From: Asterella californica | Lineage: Eukaryota > Streptophyta > Marchantiopsida > Marchantiales > Aytoniaceae | Direction: 5' to 3' | Assembly (NCBI GenBank): GCA_036924285.1 | Contig: JAYKYS010000011.1 | Location: 6,324,001 to 6,388,000, forward strand | Length of the DNA: 64,000 bases | In this document: positions 57,363-64,000 of the stretch, one piece after another | How the letters are laid out: each line of letters opens with the position of its first letter | How positions within the stretch are numbered: the first letter of the stretch is position 1 | Translations under genes and position numbers: made by a program | The notes under the pieces: generated by a model | What the model was told of the DNA's origin: nothing | What the model saw: only the letters and a program-made list of their open reading frames with translations | The model's database searches: none

Positions 57363-60300
57363 ATGAGTTCAGCGTCGAAGAGGAAGGTACAACCTTCGAT
57401 CAAATCTGTGTTGAAGGCTACGAGGAAGGAAGTCGAGGAGCTCGAGCCGGCTATCAAGAAGTTGAAGCAGGATGCAAAAAAGCTTGTTAGATCTGTGGTG
57501 GATTCCGATAGTGTGAACGTCAAGATTCCGAACAGCGTTAGTGACGAAGTTCACAAGGGAAGGGTGCGGGTTCTGAAAGAAGGTGATGGCACCATCAAGG
57601 GCCCTATTTTGTACTGGATGTCGAGGGACCAGCGCTCTCGGGATAATTGGGCATTGCTCCACGCGGTGCAGGAAGCGAGGAAACGAGGAGTCTCAGTAGC
57701 TGTTGTGTTCAGTCTCGTGGATAGTTTCCTGAACGCCCAGGCTCGCCACTTCGCCTTCATGCTACGAGGACTTCGCGTCGTAGAGGAAAATCTTCAGTCG
57801 GTTGATATTCCTTTCTTCTTGTTTCGGGTAAGCATTTCAAGCCCTTTGGTCAAGAGCTGGTTCATTCGGACCGTGTGTCGATGCGTTGGACCGAATTCTT
57901 TTCCTCGAATTCGAGAATCGTCGAAGCGTGTAAAATTCGAATTTTGACTAGACCTAGGAACTTTTGCAATTCAAATTTGCTGGAGTATCCTAGTCTAAGC
58001 GAAAGTTACGCTTTGTCAGGGCGAAGCACAAAAAACAATACCGGCATTTGTGGAGCAGTGTGGTGCATCCATGGTTATTACGGATTTTTCCCCCTTGAGG
58101 ATAGGACGTCTGTGGCGGGAGGAGCTATGTGCCAATGTCGGTCCTTCAGTTGCGGTGGTCGAAGTGGATGCACACAATGTTGTCCCTGTTTGGGAAGCTT
58201 CTCCCAAATTGGAATATGCAGCACGTACTATCAGGACAAAGATCGATAAGCTTCTTCCGGAGTATTTGACAGATTTTCCGGCTCTTAAGAACCCCGGACA
58301 GCGCTGGACTTCTGCTTCCCCTCGCCAAATAAAATGGGACGCCTTGATTGACGAGGTCTTGAGGTGAGTGTCATTAGATCATTAAATTCTTTTCTGTCGC
58401 ACAGAAACATGAGGATCTTATCTTGTTTACGGAACTGAACGGTATGCCAGTCTACTCGTAAATTCTCTTCTTGAGCTGTTTGTATCTCTCATTCGTGGAG
58501 AGACCCGACAGAGCGTGGGTCTCATCAACTCGTTGGCTTCTTTGGAACAAGAATTGGTGCAGAAGTTCCAGAAATTGAGTGGTGTGAGCCTGGGGAGGAT
58601 GCGGCCATGGAGCATCTTCTAGGCTCCAAGAATGGTTTCCTCACTAAACGGCTTGCGAAATACGAGTTTCGCAACGATCCAACCAAGACGAGTTCTTTGT
58701 CCAACATCTCGCCGTATTTGCATTACGGTCAGATTGCTCCGCAACGGGTTGCATTAGAAGCTCGCAAAGTCCGCAAAGAATCTCCAAAGGCACGTATGTC
58801 TCGTATTCTGTAGCAAAGCAGCTGTCTATGCCGTTGGTCGCTTCTTATCGCAACACTCGGGGCATGAGCCTCATAGTCGACTGACGTAATCGTCATCGCA
58901 GAGTGGACCCAAATATTACCAAATTGTACAAACCAAAGACAATTGGACTGTTGTCGCTTAGAAAAGTGCTGTATACCTCGAGCTGAGGTTCGCATTGCAT
59001 TCTTAGAAACTTCGACGTTAACTGTCAATTCCTACCAGATCATGAGCAAACTTCAAGCTCTTGTTGTTTCGCAAATGTAGAAACACAGTTGATATCCTCC
59101 CTCGATTTATGTCATGGAAATTCGTTTGAGATCTAGAACAGATCGGAGCATAGCAGTACTTTAGTAACATTAACTTTGGCTGGGCAGATAAAAGCACGTC
59201 AATTCTCACTAGTTCAAGCCACCACTTCCTCCTTTGTGGTTCCTGATGGAGCAGACACCGCCGCAGTCCATGACTTGCACTTGGCCAGGTCGGATTCGAT
59301 TGCACATTTCAGCCCAATTGAGCCTGCGAATGTCGTCTTCGTGCTCTAAGAACTGCAAACTTAACTTACTGTATACCGAAGCTTATTACCTGATTATGGA
59401 TCTCAGGATGGGCTTGTAGTTGCCTGCGAGCGAGTGATCTGAATGACTGACAATCTCGGGGCCACTGGTATAGTCAGGTTTAGATAGACTCTTGGTGCTC
59501 GAAAGTAGCTCTCTCGGTGTGAAAGAAAGAAAGTTTACTGACTTTGTCCCGGGTACTGCTTGCAGAACGTCGATTCGTTCTTTGAAGAACTTGTGGTGCG
59601 GCGCGAGCTTTCAGAAAACTTCTGTTATTATCAGCCGAACTATGACAATATGAAGGGCGCATGGGATTGGGCCCAAAAGACATTGAAGGAACACGCAAAT
59701 GACAAGAGAGAGTTCCTGTACACGTAGGTTCCCGCACCGCACAGCAAGTTTGAAATCTGACTGTCATAAACTTGACAGCACCAGCACCTTCTGATGTATC
59801 AGTTTCTAAGTCTTTACCGTGCGAATGCTTATGCCCGTACAGTGGAGGACTCTGATGGAAGGACTTGATATGATGATGGTAATGTTTGCTATCAAGAAAT
59901 TCGGAAAAAACTTCTTCTGACAAACGGCGGGGCCTCCTTCGGTGTTCAGCAAAACCTGTACGGATGTGACTAACATTTCCCTGTATCATTGGCAGGCAAG
60001 AACAACTTGAGAAGGGCAAAACCCATGATTCCGTAAGACGCCAACCTAACTGGTCAAATTTTACTGTCGCCGTGGAATTTTACTTGCCTGTCGAGTGAAA
60101 TTAGGTCACTGTTCTTAAAAGCATAAATGTACTATGAGTTCTGGAATGTCTAGATCAACGAGAATCACTCCTGCACGTGCTGGTATCTGTCATGCAGCTC
60201 TGGAATGCCGCACAGCTCGAAATGGTGCATTACGGGAAGATGCATGGATTCATGAGGTACTTCTTAACCCTCTTCCCTCGCTCTCGCCCTTTTCTCTCGT

Positions 60301-61263
60301 GGTAGGTCCTGCGTCTCTAGTTGCGGTGAAGTATGTGTGTGAGCAGTGGATGATGAGAGGAGACTCGTGTCGTTGCTAGTTCGTGACTACGATCATTCGA
60401 AGGAGTTACATATCTGGATGCGTTAGCTCGGTTGTGACCGGCAATTATGCTTTCATGCAGAATGTACTGGGCGAAGAAGATTCTTGAGTGGACAGAAAGT
60501 CCAGAAGAAGCACTACGTATAGCAATCTATCTCAATGATAAGGTGAATCTTTTACTTTTAGTTACTATTCTCATGAGTCTTCCGGAAGAGTATCTAGCAT
60601 GATATTTAGAACTCCGTAACTCCTTTAGGGGCAGTTCTACTGGCAGCAGATGAAAGTGAAGGGCTCCATTAGAGGTAACTAACCTCTCTTTTCTCGACGA
60701 TTAGTTTCTAGGTGTACTGAACGGTTGCTGAGAGTTGTTTCTGTATGTGTAATAATGGTGTAACAAAAGTACCGTATATGTTTGCAGTATCAAATTGACG
60801 GCAGGGATCCAAATGGTTATGTCGGATGCATGTGGTCCATTTGTGGTATCCATGATCAGGTGAGTGAGGTGCGCATCTATGCTATGACGTATTTTATTCT
60901 AAGCTTTCATTCATGGCAGCAAAATCAACAGGCCATCTTTACTTGCACCTCTGATTTTTCTCTAGTATCTCTTTGAAAGCCTTAACGCAAACTTACTAGA
61001 TGGTTTATGCATCCATCGATCTCGAACGACGGCTCAAGTCGGAGTGTGCCGACAACTCACTTCGACTGCTTGTGGACCTGCTTCTTACACAGGGCTGGAA
61101 AGAGCGGCCTGTTTTTGGGAAGATTCGGTATATGAACCTCGCAGGCTGCAAGAGGAAATTTAACGTCGACGGATATGTAGCTTACGTAGATAGGTTAGTC
61201 AGTATAGTGAAGAAAAAGGAGAAAGATTCCGCTAAAATCGCAGTGGCGCGCAAGATGCCGTGA
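57363..61263 (+). CDS. PHR1: Class II CPD photolyase
   Basis: Nine exons are inferred: 57363-57827, 58020-58363, 58552-58789, 59566-59723, 59996-60032, 60198-60256, 60461-60542, 60788-60859 and 61093-61263. Phases agree throughout and the product is 541 aa, a normal size for plant PHR1/UVR2. YWMSRDQR at 84-91 opens the class II N-terminal domain. The FAD-binding half has [16 protein letters not shown] (362-377), [33 protein letters not shown] and [15 protein letters not shown]. The enzyme uses near-UV/blue light and FADH- to split cyclobutane pyrimidine dimers in DNA. Intron 3 starts with GC instead of GT. The basic N-terminal segment ([12 protein letters not shown]) could act in nuclear import. 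An upstream in-frame ATG at 57216 could add 49 residues. Confidence 0.95.
58790..59565 (+). other. GC-AG intron of the photolyase gene
   Basis: Exon 3 ends in AAAG followed by GCACGTAT, close to the AG|GCAAGT consensus of GC-AG introns. The acceptor is CTGCTTGCAG at 59565. The only nearby GT donor, after GGCAC, would put exon 4 out of frame. The GC donor joins ESPK to [10 protein letters not shown], as expected for the family. Confidence 0.8.
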
Positions 61264-62159
61264 ACCTCATGCGATAAAGATACAAAGGAGTTCATGAGAA
61301 ATGTGCCTTCTGACAAGGAGTAGCGGTCCATGCATTCACTCCGGTGGAAACACGCATATCGTCGTGGAACTTTCGACCGAAGAAAGTCAGCTTCACTTGC
61401 TTGATACTCTTCTGTTCTCCACGTATGCCACTCACTAAGATCAACCGCCTGCAGGCGCCCAATCCCGAGCCCTTCGCCTGCTAGAACCAGGATTTTGCCA
61501 CGAGGCAAGAAATGCTACGATGATTCACAAGCAGTCTAGGGTTACTCAGTTTCATGACCATACTAGTCTATTAACTCCGAGTTCAGAGGGCTATTTCAGC
61601 ACTTTGGGGACACCCGCTAGAATTGAGGACTGCCGAGGTTAAGCTTAGGCATGGATTCTCATGAACGAGATGCAAGAGCCGGAGCAGAGCCGGGAGGGCG
61701 ACACTTCAACTTCACATCGTGCCTTTACTACCGAAAGCGCCATCCCGTCTTTACGAGCATTAACGAAGCGAGCGAAGCTTGTGATGCCGGGCAGGCTCGT
61801 GGAGGTCATGCAGTTATCAATGCATATAGTAATGAAAATAACTATGGGCTCCGTTTCCGTTTTGGGTCTATTTCTTTCTTTTCTTTTTTTCGGTTTACAC
61901 AACTACTCTATCCCTCTGTTTTATATTGTTTCTCTTGTTATCACCATGACTCTATCCGTTGGTTTCGCTACAGTTTTGCTATCGAATAGCAACATAGAAC
62001 TACTCTTATAATGGAATTGCAGAGTTATGCGATAGAGAGGTATCCGGTTTCGATAGCAACAAAAAACTACTCTTATAACAGAATTGCAGAGTTATGCGAT
62101 TGAGACGTATCTAGAAATAAGCATGCATTAACCATCTGAGCTCTGTTCATTTCATTTAC
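61264..62159. other. Photolyase downstream region; no gene recognised
   Basis: The plus ORF 61661-62011 (116 codons) has two hydrophobic stretches but no known domain. It ends in the tandem repeat listed next. Nothing else was recognised. Confidence 0.45.
61984..62115. repeat. Two-copy tandem repeat, 67-bp period
   Basis: ATAGCAACA followed by ACTACTCTTATAA and GAATTGCAGAGTTATGCGAT occurs at 61986 and again 67 bp later, ending before the right arm of the inverted repeat. Confidence 0.85.
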
Positions 62160-63976
62160 TAGACTCTATGAGCCATCGGAGTGTGAGAAGATTGTCCACC
62201 CGTGCAAACTCCACTGCAAATAGATCCGCAAATTATAGTCTCTGTAGTAACTGTTCGCTTCTCACCAAGCTGTCTGGTCATGATTCTCGGTGGATCTACC
62301 TCTCATGGATCTTGGTTTTGATGCAGACCAAGGACGACTCAACCCTGGTACACTCGATGAGGGCAACAGGGAGCTCAAAGTCACGAGCAAAATGAGCTCA
62401 AGATGAAAAGCGACTCTGTCGAGTATGTAAGACTCCAATGTACGGCAGAACCCGACCCCTAAATCCCAGTATATGCACGTGAAACTTTTCATTACGAACT
62501 TCACCGTATGACCACATAAAAAATTAGCCATGAGCTAGTACCCAGTTGTTACGAGCGGTTGTTTATCAGTCTGATATATAAAAATTATTTATTTTTATTT
62601 ATTTTTAGTCATCACGAAATAAATCAAAGTATGCAAAATTAACTCAATTCGGGGTTTTCTTTTGCGATTTAATTTACTCATGGCCAATTAAGAAGCATTC
62701 CTTGCCATACTTCTTTGTTTAGGAAAACATTCTATTAAGAATATGAAAGCATGTTAAATAATTATTCAATTTCGAGTCATGACTAAGAGCACAATCGCAC
62801 ATAGATTTTTGCAACGGATTTTGCTGGATTTTTGTTCAGACCTGATAGTCGGGACTAGTGATTAATTCGCGTTGGAGCCAAAAATCTATTCGCCTCCGAT
62901 CTCATGATGCGGATGCCTTGACGTGCATTTTACGGATCTTATCAACTTTCGCACCGCACCGTCTGTATTTATCAACCAACAGATTATTGCAATTGAGAGT
63001 CGTAGTGCACGATTCTGTTTCTTTACAGATGGATGTGTCACCTTCACGACAATTGACATTCGAGCGTGTGCCTTCACCATGTTAAACTGTATCATGAGTC
63101 GATTCCGAGTCGAGATTACTATGAAATTTGAAATTACTATGAGAACAGCGAGCCGAAGAACCATAAAACAATCGTGAATGAGCGAGTCGCGAGCAAACAA
63201 GATACAAAAGTGAAATGTTGAGAGATAGAATGCTAGCTTTCTCTTTGCATATGAACTCGAGCAATGACAAAGGAAAAGTATGCGAACTTGAAAATGCAAA
63301 TCGGAGCAACTAAATTTCCACTCGGCTACCACAACGACTGGAAGCGACCAACACACTCAGAGTGCAAAAACCACATTGACGGTGGTTCCTGATGGAAGAC
63401 CACCAAACTGCATAGACAGCCGAGTCGGATTATGAACGGTCGAGTAAAGAGCATTATAGATCAAAATTTGACAAAAATTCTCTCTGGGAAGACTCCCGAG
63501 ACAGCTTCCGATTCAATAACGTTCTCGGAAGACTTCTTGAAGCCAGGCTTCCCTTCACTGGTCTCACCTGTCTTCTGCTTCCTACACGCAATCTAACCTC
63601 ACAACAGACACAAGACATTCATACTCTGTTCTTCTGACTTCTCACCTCTCGTACACACTCAGAAGAAGCTTGCTGCATGACGAGAAGACATGACCCTCGA
63701 CCATTCTCTCCAGATTCTGCCAGCAAGACTTCTCACAACTCTTTTCTAAGTTCAGGAAGAAGAAGGAATAGGTTGCTATGACCACCAAACTGCATAAAAA
63801 ACTGAGTTGTGACTATGAACAGTCGAAGAATCAACATTATAAAATCAGAATTACACGAGGACTTGTATTCAAAAAAAGACAAGTCCACATGAGCACACAG
63901 CCATTCCTTATTGACGACACAATGAATCTGACAATTACTCCCATACAGTGTTTCATCTGCACTTTTGACAATCCTC
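62160..63976 (-). repeat. Right arm of the long inverted repeat
   Basis: Its reverse complement matches 50999-52493. It has an extra 290 bp at about 63482-63775 that is absent from the left arm and begins TCTGGGAAGACT. After 63976 there is a short break, then 63985-64000 matches left-arm 50844-50859 again, so the repeat goes on outside the window. ORFs (for example minus 63356-62886) are the counterpart of those in the left arm and show no known domain. Confidence 0.88.
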
Positions 63977-64000
63977 CAAGAATGATCATAGAGAGTTCAT

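Noticed and set aside
61661..62011. 116-codon plus ORF with two hydrophobic stretches
   Set aside because: No conserved motif, and its end falls in a tandem repeat; probably chance.
1..64000. CRISPR arrays, bacterial operons or tRNA genes
   Set aside because: No regular short repeats with unique spacers, no polycistronic layout, and no cloverleaf with A and B boxes was noticed. tRNA absence was judged by eye only.

Overview
This is nuclear DNA of a eukaryote, almost certainly a non-seed land plant; a bryophyte such as a liverwort fits best, but the species is inferred. Support: spliced genes with 0.1-0.8 kb introns; a TGD3-type plastid lipid-transport ATPase; a class II CPD photolyase; CYP71-clan-like cytochrome P450s; several families of plant Ty3-type LTR retrotransposons; and an 18S rRNA fragment reading TTTCTTTGATGATAC, closer to streptophyte algae and bryophytes than to flowering plants.

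Layout. 1-35.6 kb is almost wholly nested retroelements. Family RE1 (Ty3-type, minus strand) has a complete but frameshifted copy at 5421-14150 with 913-bp LTRs, and part of an older copy runs off the left edge (1-1638). A repeat called X occurs in inverted orientation at about 1.66-2.71 and 14.53-15.65 kb. A LINE ORF2 tail lies at 16.1-17.0 kb. Family RE2 (about 2-kb LTRs, gag only) has LTRs at 17411-19219 (-), 23094-25104 (+) and 34241-35606 (-). Family RE3 left gag/protease remnants (19.5-22.6, 32.75-33.1, 42.2-42.5 kb), integrase fragments ending in a PHD zinc finger (32.1-32.7 and 43.6-44.9 kb) and LTRs. 27.65-30.9 kb is AT-rich with no recognised gene.

36.1-49.6 kb holds a tandem pair of P450 genes on the minus strand about 11.2 kb apart. 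The proximal copy is a pseudogene (two 1-nt deletions and a 92-bp insertion). The distal copy has three exons and reads through to a 548-residue enzyme with all P450 signatures. Retroelement debris separates them.

50.8-64 kb is a long inverted repeat (left arm about 50999-52493, right arm about 62160-63976, continuing past the window) around two divergent, apparently intact housekeeping genes: a 10-exon TGD3 homologue (minus, 400 aa) and a 9-exon class II photolyase (plus, 541 aa). They share a 1.1-kb upstream region with four ACGT-core (G-box-like) sites, plausible for light control of both genes. Positions of splice sites were worked out by hand from GT/AG (one GC/AG) signals, reading phase and family conservation; repeat comparisons were also made by eye.
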